DNA of 64,000 nucleotides from positions 62,001 to 126,000 of the forward strand of contig NZ_RZMX01000055.1 in the NCBI RefSeq assembly GCF_003992665.1, written 5' to 3'. The number at the start of each line of letters is the position of its first letter. Positions within the stretch are counted from its first letter, which is position 1. The DNA comes from Pelagibacterium montanilacus. GTDB taxonomy: Bacteria; Pseudomonadota; Alphaproteobacteria; Rhizobiales; Devosiaceae. The notes beneath the pieces were generated by a model. That model searched no databases. It had not been told where the DNA came from and worked only from the letters and a program-made list of their open reading frames with translations. Shown piece by piece: positions 1 through 9,172 of this stretch. Made by a program: the position numbers and the translations under genes.

Positions 1-1120
1 AAAGGCTGGTCACCACCGCATCCATCAGCCCCTCGCCGATCGGCTGGCCCTCGGCGTCGAGAATGGCATCGGTGGTCATCAGATGCCCGACATTGCGCAC
101 CAGCAGCAGCGCCCGGCCCTTGAGCGTCAGCTCCGATCCGTCCGGCGCGGTATAGGTCCGGTCCGGGTTGAGCCGGCGGGTGATCGTCTTGCCGCCCTTC
201 TCGAAGCTCTCGGCAAGGTCGCCCTTCATCAGGCCCAGCCAGTTGCGATAGACCCCGACCTTTTCCTCGGCATCGACCGCCGCCACCGAATCCTCGCAGT
301 CCTGGATCGTGGTCAGCGCGCTTTCGAGCACCACGTCGGCGAGGTGCGCGGGATGGCTCTTGCCGATATCGCTGGCAGCATCCACCACCAGTTCCGCGTG
401 CAGCCCGTTGTGGCGCAGGACGATCGTCGTCTTGTCCCCCGCAATGGCATAGCCGACGAAGGCATCGGGGTAGGCCAGCTTGGCCCGCCCGTCCTGGCTC
501 TCGATCATCAGCCGCGCCTCTGCCCCGCCGGTGTCCACCCCATAGCGGGTGACCGCGCCGTGTTTCACACCCAGCAGCGGGAACGCCTCGTCGAGAAATT
601 CCGCCGCGCGCGCAAAAACCGCGTCCCCGCGCGCGGGATTGTACGCCTTGCCCGGCGCAAGCTCGCCCTCGGTCGGGATCACGTCGGTGCCATAGAGCGC
701 ATCATAAAGGCTGCCCCAGCGCGCATTGGCGGCATTGAGCGCATAGCGCGCATTGGACACCGGCACCACGAGCTGAGGCCCGCAGATCGAGGCGATCTCG
801 GGGTCGAGGTTCTCGGTCTCAATCTCGAAATCGGACGGCTCGTCCTCCAGATACCGGATCTCGCGCAGGAAGGCCTGATAGGCGTCCGGGTCCTTGGCCA
901 CCGGCCCGTTGGCGCGGTGCCAGTCGTCGATCTGCTGCTGCATCTTGTCGCGAATGTCGAGCAACTCGCGATTGCCCGGCATATAGGCCGCAACCAGCTC
1001 GGCCACTCCCGACCACAGGGTATCGGACGCCACGTCCAGCCCCGTGAGCGCTTCGTTCTCCACGAAATCGGCGAGCTGGCTGTCGATCTTCAGCCCCGCG
1101 CGTTCCACATAAGTGCTCAT
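1..1120 (-). CDS. glcB: Malate synthase G, N-terminal part (cut by window edge)
   Basis: Condenses glyoxylate with acetyl-CoA to give malate in the glyoxylate bypass and in glycolate/allantoin use; cytosolic. The first 373 residues are visible and read like the N-terminal half of a long (about 720 aa) GlcB protein, beginning MSTYVERAGLKIDSQLADF and including the conserved stretches NARYALNAANARWGSLYDAL and IQDCEDSVAAVDAEEK. The ATG at 1118-1120 follows an AAGGAG ribosome site 8 bases upstream. The catalytic C-terminal half lies beyond position 1. It is separated from guaD by only 126 bases in the same direction, so it could serve as the glyoxylate sink for the purine pathway encoded nearby. 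That metabolic link is inference; the family call is firm. Confidence 0.93.
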   Translation of the reverse strand, partial: MSTYVERAGLKIDSQLADFVENEALTGLDVASDTLWSGVAELVAAYMPGNRELLDIRDKMQQQIDDWHRANGPVAKDPDAYQAFLREIRYLEDEPSDFEIETENLDPEIASICGPQLVVPVSNARYALNAANARWGSLYDALYGTDVIPTEGELAPGKAYNPARGDAVFARAAEFLDEAFPLLGVKHGAVTRYGVDTGGAEARLMIESQDGRAKLAYPDAFVGYAIAGDKTTIVLRHNGLHAELVVDAASDIGKSHPAHLADVVLESALTTIQDCEDSVAAVDAEEKVGVYRNWLGLMKGDLAESFEKGGKTITRRLNPDRTYTAPDGSELTLKGRALLLVRNVGHLMTTDAILDAEGQPIGEGLMDAVVTSL

Positions 1121-1154
1121 CGGCCTGCTCCTTGAGATGGTTTTCAAACCTAAC

Positions 1155-1211
1155 TGGCACCACCCGTCACCGGTGCCAAGCCATTGCGCAACGGGCTTCC
1201 GCCATGCGGAA
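1155..1211. terminator. Two inverted repeats between guaD and glcB
   Basis: The 126-base gap downstream of guaD and upstream of glcB has two perfect inverted repeats: TGGCACC/GGTGCCA (1155-1161 and 1172-1178, 10-base loop) and TTCCGC-CAT-GCGGAA (1197-1211). Neither is followed by a T tract on the minus strand, so they may be weak terminators for the purine operon or operator sites for glcB. Function not established. Confidence 0.35.
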
Positions 1212-1246
1212 ACGCGCATGGCTCCCCTGGCGCGAACGGCCGATGC

Positions 1247-2560
1247 TCAGGTCCCCGGCCGCGCCTTGGCCGGCCGGCCCGCCACATAGGTCTCGACCAC
1301 CGCCCGGTCGTCCCCGCAGGTCTGGAGGAGGAACAATTCCTCAGAGAGCGTTTCCACCTGCTCCATCTTGAGCGCCATCGAGGGCGTCGCCCGCGCGTCC
1401 AGCACCACGATATCCGCATCGGCTTGCGGCGCGAGAACCCCGATCGTGTGCTCGAGCGAAAGCGCCCTGGCATTGCCCAGCGTCATCATGAAGAAGCTCT
1501 CGATCGGCGAAAGCCGCTGGCCCTTGAGCTGGAGCACCTTGTAGCCCTCGTCGAGCGTGCGAAGCATCGAATAGCTCGTGCCCCCGCCGATATCGGTCGC
1601 CACCCCGATGCGCACATTCCCCTTCTGCATCCGCGCCCGGTCGAAAAGCCCCGAGCCGATGAAAAGGTTCGATGTGGGACAGAACACCGCCACCGATCCG
1701 GTCTCGTAGAGCATCTCGATTTCCCGGTCCTGCATGTGGATGCAGTGCCCCAGAAGCGTCTTGGGCCCGAGCAGCCCGTAATGCTCGTAGATGCCCACAT
1801 AATCGGGAAGGTTGGGATAGAGCTCCCTCGCAAACGCGATCTCGCCGACGCTCTCGTTGACGTGCGTCTGGATATAGGCGTCGGGAAACTGCCGCGCCAG
1901 ATCCTGGCTCATCTCGAGCTGCTCGGGGCTCGAGGTCAGCGCGAACCGGGGGGTGATGGCATAGTGCAGCCGCCCCTTGCCGTCCCACTTCCTGAGCAGC
2001 GCCAGGGTCTCGTCATAGCCCGTCTGCGGCGTATCGAGCAGCCCCTCGGGCGCGTTGCGGTCCATCATCACCTTGCCGGCGATCATGCGCATGTCGCGCC
2101 GCTCGGCCTCCGCAAAGAACGCTTCCGCAGAAGCCGGATGCACCGTGCAATAGGCCGCCGCCGTGGTCGTCCCATAGCGCACCAGCTCGTCGAAGAACGC
2201 CGAGGCGATACGCGCCGCATGCCCGGCATCGGCAAAGCGCTGTTCCTCGATGAAGGTATAGGTGTTGAGCCATTCCAGGAGGTCCTTGGCATAGGACCCC
2301 ACCACCTGCATCTGGGGATAGTGGATGTGGGTGTCGATGAACCCCGGCATGATCAGATGCGGCCGGTGATCGATGACCTCGGCACCCGGCGCGGCGAGCA
2401 TCAGCGCCGGGGACCACTCCCCCACCGAAACGATGGTGCCGCCCTCGACCAGCACCGCCCCGTCCTCGATATAGCGGTACGAACTGTGATCGTCGGGCCC
2501 GTTGGGCTCATCGAGAAAGGTCAGCACCCGCCCGCGCAGGATTGTCTTGCCTAAAGCCAC
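1247..2560 (-). CDS. guaD: Guanine deaminase
   Basis: Deaminates guanine to xanthine, feeding the xanthine dehydrogenase encoded upstream in the same operon. The 437-residue protein has the amidohydrolase-superfamily metal motif DTHIHYPQM near residue 80, then QTHVNES, LGHCIHM and ATDIGGGTS, the order expected for guanine deaminase. I chose the GTG at 2558-2560 because the protein then begins VALGKTILRGR, the usual N-terminus; an open frame continues upstream only inside puuD. The start overlaps the end of puuD by 10 bases, which implies translational coupling. It is the last gene of the minus-strand purine operon. Confidence 0.92.
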   Translation of the reverse strand: MALGKTILRGRVLTFLDEPNGPDDHSSYRYIEDGAVLVEGGTIVSVGEWSPALMLAAPGAEVIDHRPHLIMPGFIDTHIHYPQMQVVGSYAKDLLEWLNTYTFIEEQRFADAGHAARIASAFFDELVRYGTTTAAAYCTVHPASAEAFFAEAERRDMRMIAGKVMMDRNAPEGLLDTPQTGYDETLALLRKWDGKGRLHYAITPRFALTSSPEQLEMSQDLARQFPDAYIQTHVNESVGEIAFARELYPNLPDYVGIYEHYGLLGPKTLLGHCIHMQDREIEMLYETGSVAVFCPTSNLFIGSGLFDRARMQKGNVRIGVATDIGGGTSYSMLRTLDEGYKVLQLKGQRLSPIESFFMMTLGNARALSLEHTIGVLAPQADADIVVLDARATPSMALKMEQVETLSEELFLLQTCGDDRAVVETYVAGRPAKARPGT

Positions 2561-3780
2561 CCTCTGCCCCGCACGTTCTGATACCACGTCACGACCAGCA
2601 TCCGCTCCTCCTCGGTCATCAGCGAGACATTGCCCGGCGGCATCGCATGGCTGCGCCCGGACTGGATATAGATCGGATGCGCGTATTGCGCGATCTGCTC
2701 GGGCGTTTCCAGCATCACGTTCTTGGGCGGGCTCTGCACCCCGTCCCAGAACGGCTCTGCCGCATGACACATCGCGCACCGTCCCTGGATCACGTTGGAC
2801 ACCTCCTCGAAATGCGCCTCGTCCATGAACCGCAGCGCCGCCTCTGACGGCATCTCCATGCCGCCCCCGATCCTGGGCCCGCTCGAGAGCCAGATGATCA
2901 GGATAAACAGCACCGCCGAGGCGCCCCAGGTCCAGTGCACATGCCGGCCGGTGGAATGCATGGTGTTGAAATAGTGCCGGATCAAAACCCCGATAAGAAA
3001 GATCAGCCCCGCGATCGCCCAGGCATGCTCGGTGGCATAGGCCAGCGGATAATGGCCCGAGAGCATGAAGAACAGCACCGGCAGGGTGAGGTAATTGTTG
3101 TGCACCGAGCGTTGCTTGGACTGTGCGCCCAGCGCCGGATCGGCGGGCAGCCCGGCCTTGAGCGCGGTGACGATCTTCTTTTGGTTCGGGATGATGATGA
3201 AGAACACGTTCCCCGACATGATCGTAGCGGTAAACGCCCCCATGTGCAGGAACGCCGCCCGGCCAGAGAAGACCTGCAGATAGCCCCAGCCCATCACGAC
3301 GAGGATGAAGAACAGCACCACCATCAGCCCGTTCTGGCTCTTGCCCAGAGGCGATTTGCAGAGCTGGTCATAGGCAACCCACCCCACCGCCAGCGATCCT
3401 GCCGACAGCGCGATCGCCGCCCAGACCGGCAGGTCCATCACCGTGCGGTCGATCAGGAACAGATCGGCGCCCGCATAATAGACGATCGCCAGCATGGCGA
3501 ACCCGGTCAGCCAGGTCGCATAGCTTTCCCATTTGAACCAGATCAGGTGCTCGGGCAGGCCCGGCGGCGCCACCACATATTTGTTGATGTGGTAGAACCC
3601 GCCCCCATGCACCTGCCATTCCTCGCCCAGCACCCCCTCGGGCAAATTGCCATGCTTTCTCAGGCCCAGATCGAGCGCAATGAAATAGAACGACGAACCG
3701 ATCCAGGCGATACCCACGATCACATGGGTCCACCGCATGGCAAAGCTCAGCCATTCCCAGAAAATCGCGAAATCGGTCAC
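2551..3780 (-). CDS. puuD: Membrane-bound urate hydroxylase with C-terminal cytochrome c domain
   Basis: Oxidises urate to 5-hydroxyisourate and, in the known family, passes electrons to the respiratory chain through a fused cytochrome c. The 409-residue protein has about eight hydrophobic segments over residues 10-300 and then a soluble tail with the c-type heme motif CAMCH near residue 335 plus a later methionine in SHAMPPGN. It begins with GTG at 3778-3780, three bases after the stop of xdhC. Its product is the substrate of UraH, encoded first in the operon. This is the cofactor-free-uricase-independent route typical of alphaproteobacteria. Confidence 0.92.
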   Translation of the reverse strand: MTDFAIFWEWLSFAMRWTHVIVGIAWIGSSFYFIALDLGLRKHGNLPEGVLGEEWQVHGGGFYHINKYVVAPPGLPEHLIWFKWESYATWLTGFAMLAIVYYAGADLFLIDRTVMDLPVWAAIALSAGSLAVGWVAYDQLCKSPLGKSQNGLMVVLFFILVVMGWGYLQVFSGRAAFLHMGAFTATIMSGNVFFIIIPNQKKIVTALKAGLPADPALGAQSKQRSVHNNYLTLPVLFFMLSGHYPLAYATEHAWAIAGLIFLIGVLIRHYFNTMHSTGRHVHWTWGASAVLFILIIWLSSGPRIGGGMEMPSEAALRFMDEAHFEEVSNVIQGRCAMCHAAEPFWDGVQSPPKNVMLETPEQIAQYAHPIYIQSGRSHAMPPGNVSLMTEEERMLVVTWYQNVRGRGWL

Positions 3781-3783
3781 GTC

Positions 3784-4596
3784 TCAGCCCCCATATGCAT
3801 TCAGTGCCCGCACCACTTCCGCCGCGGTCAGCGCGGCAATCACCTCGGGGCGCTTGTCCTTGACGTCCGCGCCCCCGATGGGCAGCGTCATCGCCTCGAT
3901 CAGTTCCGGATCGGCGCCCATGTCGGCCAGCCAGCTCCGGAACGTCGCCCGCTTGGTCCGCGACCCGATCATCCCCACATAGGCCGCATCCCCGCGTGAG
4001 AGCGCCTCGAGCCCGATCAGGAAATCGAGCCCGTGATCATGGGTAAGGATCAGGAAGGCCGAACCCTTGGGCGCCTCGCGCACCAGCGCCTCCTGCATCG
4101 GCACATGCCGCGCCTCCACGCCCCGCGGCGCCCGGGCGATCTCCTCGGCGCGGTTGTCGGCCAGAAGCGTGCGGAACGGCAGGCGCGAGAGCGCCTCGGC
4201 AAGCGCATTGCCCACATGCCCGGCGCCAAAGACGTAGACATGGGGCCGCCCCATATAGTCCCGCTCGGCGGCCACGCTCAGCGCACGCGCCTTGTCCTCG
4301 TCGATGCGCGTCAGCGCAATCGCCACACGCCCCCCGCAGCACTGCCCGATTTCCGGGCCCAGCGGAATGTCGAGCGCCGCCACCTGCTCGCCGTTCTTGA
4401 GCATCGCCCGCGCCCTGTCGATCGCGCGAAACTCGAGCTGCCCGCCCCCGATGGTGCCCAGCGTCTCGCCGGCGGTCACCACCATCCAGGTCCCCGCCTC
4501 GCGCGGTGTCGACCCCCGCACATCGGTCAACTCCACCGCCACCGCCTCGCGATAGCGATCGAGAAACGCACGGATCTGATCGGGCGTAACCGTCAT
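3784..4596 (-). CDS. xdhC: Xanthine dehydrogenase accessory protein XdhC
   Basis: XdhC-family proteins bind molybdenum cofactor, help its sulfuration and deliver it to xanthine dehydrogenase. The 270-residue protein has the N-terminal XdhC/CoxI domain (GSTPREAGTWMVV near residue 30, IGGGQLEF near 50, CCGGRV near 87) and a C-terminal Rossmann-like domain starting VYVFGAGHVGNAL near residue 120 with the typical YVGMIGSRTK motif near 205. The ATG at 4596 lies 115 bases downstream of xdhB in the same direction, so it belongs to the same operon. Confidence 0.93.
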   Translation of the reverse strand: MTVTPDQIRAFLDRYREAVAVELTDVRGSTPREAGTWMVVTAGETLGTIGGGQLEFRAIDRARAMLKNGEQVAALDIPLGPEIGQCCGGRVAIALTRIDEDKARALSVAAERDYMGRPHVYVFGAGHVGNALAEALSRLPFRTLLADNRAEEIARAPRGVEARHVPMQEALVREAPKGSAFLILTHDHGLDFLIGLEALSRGDAAYVGMIGSRTKRATFRSWLADMGADPELIEAMTLPIGGADVKDKRPEVIAALTAAEVVRALNAYGG

Positions 4597-4711
4597 GACG
4601 CCATGGTCCGGCTCGATGCAATGGACAGCCCGTGGAGCGATGGGAAACGCAGAAGGCCATGAGCGTTACGCACGAATGGCAAGCGGGGGTGAGGGGTCTC
4701 CAGCCTCGGGA

Positions 4712-7051
4712 TCACGCGCCGGCCCCGGCCTCGGCCCGCAGCCGTTCGATGGTCATCAGCACCCGCTCGGGCGTGGCCGGCGCATCCATACGCGGGGCGA
4801 TCTTATAGTCCGCCACGCTGGCCGCCGCCATCGAGAGCGCCTCGAGCACCGAGATCGCCAGCATGAAGGGCGGCTCGCCCACCGCCTTGGAGCGTCGGAT
4901 CGTTGGGGCCGAATTGATCGACCAGTCCGCCAGCCTGACGTTGAAAATCCTGGGCACGTCCGAGGCGAGCGGGATCTTGTAGGTGGAGGGCGCGTGCGTG
5001 CGAAGCTGCCCCTTCTTGTCCCACCACAGCTCTTCGGTGGTCAGCCAGCCCATACCCTGGATGAATCCGCCCTCGATCTGCCCGATATCGATCGCAGGGT
5101 TCAGCGACTTGCCCACATCGTGCAGCACGTCGGTCCGCTCGACCATGTATTCGCCCGTCAGAGTATCCACGATCACTTCCGAACACGCCGCCCCATAGGC
5201 GAAATAATAGAACGGATTGCCCTTGCCCGCCGCCCGGTCCCAGTGGATGTCGGGGGTTTTGTAGAACCCGGCCGCCGAAAGCTGCACCCGCCCCAGATAC
5301 GCCTGGTCGATGAAATCGGCCCATGCGAAGCGCTGGTTGCCCACGAGCACGCAATTGGGCTCGAAAATCACCGCTTCGGCCGGCACGCCGAACTTTTCGG
5401 CGGCAAAGGCCACCAGCCGCTCCTTGATCTGGCCGGCGGCATTGGCCGCGGCCATGCCATTGAGGTCTGACCCCGAGGAGGCCGCGGTCGCCGAGGTGTT
5501 GGGCACCTTGCCGGTCGTCGTGGCGGTGATCTTGACCTTGTCGAGATCAATCTGGAATTCCTCGGCCAGCACCTGGGCGACCTTGACGTAAAGTCCCTGC
5601 CCCATCTCAGTGCCACCATGGTTGAGATGCACCGAGCCGTCGCGATAGACGTGAACCAGCGCGCCCGCCTGATTGTAGGCCGTGAAGGTGAAGCTGATCC
5701 CGAATTTCACCGGCGTCAGCGCAATGCCCTTCTTGAGCACCTTCGAGGTGGCGTTGTAGTCGAGCACCGCCCGGCGCCGCGCCTGGTAGTCGGCGGACTG
5801 CTCGAGCTCATCGACCACCTGCGCCACGATGTTGTCGGTCACCGTCTGATGGTAGGGCGTGACGTTGCGGTCGGTCTGGCCGTAGAAATTGGCTTTGCGG
5901 ATCTCGAGCGGATCCTTGCCCAGCGCATAGGCGATGTCCTCGATCATGCGCTCGCAGCCGACCATGCCCTGCGGCCCGCCGAACCCGCGAAACGCGGTGT
6001 TCGAGACGGTGTTGGTGCGCAGCGGCTCCGATTTCAGCCGCACATTGGGATAGAAATAGGCGTTGTCCGCATGAAACAGCGCCCGGTCGGTCACCGGCCC
6101 GGAAAGGTCCGACGAGAACCCGCACCGCGCGCCATAAACCGCATCGACCGCTTCGATCCGCCCCGCCGCGTCGAACCCAACCTCGTAGTCGACCACGAAA
6201 TCGTGCCGCTTGCCGGTCGCGACCATATCGTCGTCCCGGTCGGGGCGGATCTTGACCGCCCGTCCCCACTTCTTTGCCGCGATCGCTGCGACGGCGGCAA
6301 AGAGATTGCCCTGGGTCTCCTTGCCCCCGAACCCGCCGCCCATGCGCCGGATGATGACGTTGACCGCGTTCGAGGGCACGCCCAGCGCGTGCCCCACCAT
6401 ATGCTGGACCTCGCTCGGGTGCTGGGTCGAAGCGTGCACCGTGACCTCGTCGTCCTCCCCGGGGATCGCCATGGCGATCTGCCCTTCGAGATAGAAATGG
6501 TCCTGCCCCCCGATCGTCATCGAGCCCTTGAGCCGATGGGGCGCACTCTCGAGCCCGGCAGCGACATCGCCGCGCTCGAGCTTCATGCCTTCGGTCACCA
6601 CTGCGCCACCCGCCCCACGCGCCGCCGCCACATCATTGAGATGGGGCCGCTCGGCATAGGTGATCGCCGCCTTGTGCGCCGCCCGCCGCGCCGCCTCCCG
6701 GGTTTCGGCCACCACCGCGAACACCGGCTGGCCCCAGAATTTGACCTCCCCATGCGCAAAGATCGGCTCGTCATGCTTGCCCGTGGGGCTCACGTCATTG
6801 TGGCCCGGCACGTCCTTTGCCGTCAGCACACCCACCACGCCCGGCGCACTGCGCACCGCATCGAGATCCAACGCCTCGATCGTCCCGTTCGCGCAGGTCG
6901 AAAGCCCGAGATAGGCGTGCAGCGTGCCCGCCGGCTCGATCATGTCGTCGATATATTCGGCCTTGCCCGCAACGTGCTTTGCGCCCGAATCATGAGCCAG
7001 CGCCACATGCGCCCCGCCCCGGATCGCCTTACGTTCATCGAGTGCGGTCAT
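4712..7051 (-). CDS. xdhB: Xanthine dehydrogenase, molybdopterin-binding subunit
   Basis: Large catalytic subunit that oxidises hypoxanthine and xanthine to urate. The 779-residue protein has the small ald_xan_dh_C domain at residues 20-130 and the long Moco-binding domain after it. GGGFGGKETQ near residue 238 is the cofactor-binding loop, RGFGGPQG near 355 is characteristic of XdhB, and GEPPFMLAISVLEAL near 735 contains the catalytic glutamate. It is the partner of the FeS/FAD subunit encoded 157 bases upstream. The length matches bacterial XdhB (about 780 aa). Confidence 0.95.
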   Translation of the reverse strand: MTALDERKAIRGGAHVALAHDSGAKHVAGKAEYIDDMIEPAGTLHAYLGLSTCANGTIEALDLDAVRSAPGVVGVLTAKDVPGHNDVSPTGKHDEPIFAHGEVKFWGQPVFAVVAETREAARRAAHKAAITYAERPHLNDVAAARGAGGAVVTEGMKLERGDVAAGLESAPHRLKGSMTIGGQDHFYLEGQIAMAIPGEDDEVTVHASTQHPSEVQHMVGHALGVPSNAVNVIIRRMGGGFGGKETQGNLFAAVAAIAAKKWGRAVKIRPDRDDDMVATGKRHDFVVDYEVGFDAAGRIEAVDAVYGARCGFSSDLSGPVTDRALFHADNAYFYPNVRLKSEPLRTNTVSNTAFRGFGGPQGMVGCERMIEDIAYALGKDPLEIRKANFYGQTDRNVTPYHQTVTDNIVAQVVDELEQSADYQARRRAVLDYNATSKVLKKGIALTPVKFGISFTFTAYNQAGALVHVYRDGSVHLNHGGTEMGQGLYVKVAQVLAEEFQIDLDKVKITATTTGKVPNTSATAASSGSDLNGMAAANAAGQIKERLVAFAAEKFGVPAEAVIFEPNCVLVGNQRFAWADFIDQAYLGRVQLSAAGFYKTPDIHWDRAAGKGNPFYYFAYGAACSEVIVDTLTGEYMVERTDVLHDVGKSLNPAIDIGQIEGGFIQGMGWLTTEELWWDKKGQLRTHAPSTYKIPLASDVPRIFNVRLADWSINSAPTIRRSKAVGEPPFMLAISVLEALSMAAASVADYKIAPRMDAPATPERVLMTIERLRAEAGAGA

Positions 7052-7208
7052 ACGGACACCTCACCTGAAATCTGGCATCCAAGCCCACCGGGCCCTCTCG
7101 CATAAAGGACCAAGAGCCAATCACATCGCTGCCCCTCGGCTTTCCTTCTGCCATCGTGGGAGAAAATGGGCTCTCGCGAAGCGAAAGGTAATGTGCCCAA
7201 CGCCACCA

Positions 7209-8669
7209 TCACGCCACCTCGTGCCGGACGATCCGCGTCTCGGCCTCGCCGCTCGTTTCGAGAAAAAACCTGCGCAACAGGTTCTTGGCCGCCAGCATGC
7301 GGTAGTCGGACGAGGCCCGCCAGTCATCAAGCGGCTTGAAATCTGTCTCGAACGCCGGCAGCGCCGCTTCCACCGTCCCCATCGTCCAGGGCCGGCCGAT
7401 CAGCGCCGTCTCCACCGCCCGCGCCCGCTTGGGCGTCGCTGCCATCCCGCCATAGGCGATGGTCGCCGCCGCCACGATACCGCCCGAAACGGTGAGCCGG
7501 AACGCCCCCAGCGTCGCGGTGATATCCTCGTCGCGCCGCTTGGTCACCTTGTAGGCCGCCACCAGATCGTCGGGGCCCGGCATGGGGACCGAGACCGATT
7601 CCACGAACTCGCCGGCGGCCCGGTCCTGCTTGCCGTAATCGATGAAAAAATCCTCGAGCTTGACCGTGCGCTGGTCGTCGCCCTTGCGCAGCACCACCGA
7701 GGCCCCGAGCGCGATCAGCGGCGGCGGGGTGTCCCCGATCGGCGAGCCATTGGCAATATTGCCCCCGATGGTGCCCATGGCCCGTACCTGCGCCCCGCCG
7801 ATCCGCTCGAAGAGCTCGCGAAGCTGGGGCAGCCGGTCGGCGATCACCTCGAGCGCGCGCCCATAACTCACCCCGGCGCCGAGAACCAGCGCATCTTCGC
7901 CCTGCTCGATCCCGCCCATGAGATGGCCGATAAAGACCACCGGCGCGATCTCGCGCATGAACTTGGTCACCCAGAGCCCCACATCGGTAGCCCCGGCGAC
8001 GATCGTAGCCTCTGGCCGCTCGGTCAGAACCGCGGCAAGGTCATCGACGTCCGAGGGCACGATCAGATCGCCCCGGACCGAGGAGACCACCACCCGATTG
8101 CCATCACGCAACGCCTCGAGCCGGGCGATCATCTCGGCCCGTTCGGCAATTAAGGCATCTTCGGCGATTTTGCCATAATTGGAGATCGAGCGTGCCGCGC
8201 GCACGATGGGCGCATAGCCCGTGCAACGGCACAGATTGCCCTGCAGCGCCATCTCGACCTCGCGCACCGAAGGCTCGGGATTGGTCATCCACATCCCATA
8301 GAGCGACATCACAAAGCCCGGCGTACAAAAGCCGCACTGGCTCCCATGGTGCTCGACCATGGCCTGCTGGATCGGATGCAGCGCCCCGTCCGGACCCTTG
8401 AGATGCTCGATGGTCACCACGTGCCGCCCGTCCAGCGCGCCGACGAAGACGATGCACGCATTCGCCGTCAGATAGTGCAGATCAGCGCCCTCATGCGCGC
8501 CGATCAGGACCGTACAGGCGCCGCAATCGCCCTCCGCACACCCCTCCTTGGTGCCCCGCAGCACCCGGTCGAGCCGTAGGAAATCAAGCAGCGTCCGGTC
8601 AGGCGCAACATCGCCGAGCTCGACCAGTACATCATTGAGATAGAAGCGGATGTTGGTGCGGACGCTCAC
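7209..8669 (-). CDS. xdhA: Xanthine dehydrogenase, small subunit (2Fe-2S and FAD)
   Basis: Transfers electrons from the Moco subunit through two [2Fe-2S] centres to FAD and NAD. The 486-residue protein has an N-terminal ferredoxin domain with CAEGDCGACT near residue 44, a second cluster domain with CGFCTPGF and CRCTGYAP near residues 112-152, and the FAD domain from about residue 190 (VAGATDVGLWV). It starts with GTG at 8667-8669, three bases after the stop of uraH. The 157-base gap to xdhB carries no evident gene or clear hairpin. Confidence 0.95.
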   Translation of the reverse strand: MSVRTNIRFYLNDVLVELGDVAPDRTLLDFLRLDRVLRGTKEGCAEGDCGACTVLIGAHEGADLHYLTANACIVFVGALDGRHVVTIEHLKGPDGALHPIQQAMVEHHGSQCGFCTPGFVMSLYGMWMTNPEPSVREVEMALQGNLCRCTGYAPIVRAARSISNYGKIAEDALIAERAEMIARLEALRDGNRVVVSSVRGDLIVPSDVDDLAAVLTERPEATIVAGATDVGLWVTKFMREIAPVVFIGHLMGGIEQGEDALVLGAGVSYGRALEVIADRLPQLRELFERIGGAQVRAMGTIGGNIANGSPIGDTPPPLIALGASVVLRKGDDQRTVKLEDFFIDYGKQDRAAGEFVESVSVPMPGPDDLVAAYKVTKRRDEDITATLGAFRLTVSGGIVAAATIAYGGMAATPKRARAVETALIGRPWTMGTVEAALPAFETDFKPLDDWRASSDYRMLAAKNLLRRFFLETSGEAETRIVRHEVA

Positions 8670-8672
8670 AGC

Positions 8673-9029
8673 TCAGCTCCCGCGATAGGTGGAATAACCA
8701 AAGGGCGAAACCAGCAGCGGCACATGGTAATGCGCCCCCGGGTCAGAGATCGTGAACTGAACGGGCACGACATCGAGAAACCCGCCCTTCGCCCCCTCGA
8801 TTCCGGCGAAATAATCCCCCACCGAAAAGTGCAAAAGGTATTGCCCTTCAACCATTTGCCCGCCCTCGAGCAGCGGCCCGTCGCACCTGCCATCCCCATT
8901 GGTCACCACTTCGGTGACAAGGGCCGGATCCGCCCCGTCAGACCGATAAAGCGCAATTCTCATCCCCGCCGCCGGATGTCCGTGCGCCGTATCGAGAACA
9001 TGGGTTGTCAGCCGTCCTGCGCCGCTCAT
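8673..9029 (-). CDS. uraH: 5-hydroxyisourate hydrolase
   Basis: Hydrolyses the PuuD product 5-hydroxyisourate to OHCU. The 118-residue transthyretin-like protein has the N-terminal motif RLTTHVLDTAHG and ends in SPFGYSTYRGS; the C-terminal YRGS tetrapeptide is the signature that separates HIU hydrolase from transthyretin. I placed the start at the ATG at 9029 because an AAGGG site lies seven bases upstream and the TTHVLD motif then lies at the usual distance from the N-terminus; a longer frame to 9059 is possible. It is the first gene of the minus-strand purine operon and faces puuE across a 143-base control region. Confidence 0.94.
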   Translation of the reverse strand: MSGAGRLTTHVLDTAHGHPAAGMRIALYRSDGADPALVTEVVTNGDGRCDGPLLEGGQMVEGQYLLHFSVGDYFAGIEGAKGGFLDVVPVQFTISDPGAHYHVPLLVSPFGYSTYRGS

Positions 9030-9107
9030 GAAGTGCCCTTCGCCAAAGTCCAAACCCATTGACTATCAACCCAAAAATCAGGGGGCGAAAGGGGTCCGGC
9101 CAAAATT

Positions 9108-9123
9108 TTTACCACATGGTCCA
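9108..9123. promoter_or_regulatory. RutR-like palindrome in the uraH/puuE divergent promoter
   Basis: TTTACCACATGGTCCA lies 50 bases before puuE. It matches 12 of 14 defined positions of the E. coli RutR consensus TTGACCA-NN-TGGTCAA (consensus recalled, not looked up). The core ACCA-CA-TGGT is a perfect inverted repeat. It could control both divergent purine transcripts; a purine-specific regulator with a similar half-site is the alternative. Confidence 0.5.
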
Positions 9124-9172
9124 GTTTTTTGACGCTATGCTGGCCCTCATTTCGAACGTTCAGGGATACCCC

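Noticed and set aside
7121-7330. A short open frame overlapping the xdhA end and the xdhA-xdhB gap.
   Set aside because: No ribosome site or similarity; most of it lies inside xdhA in another frame.
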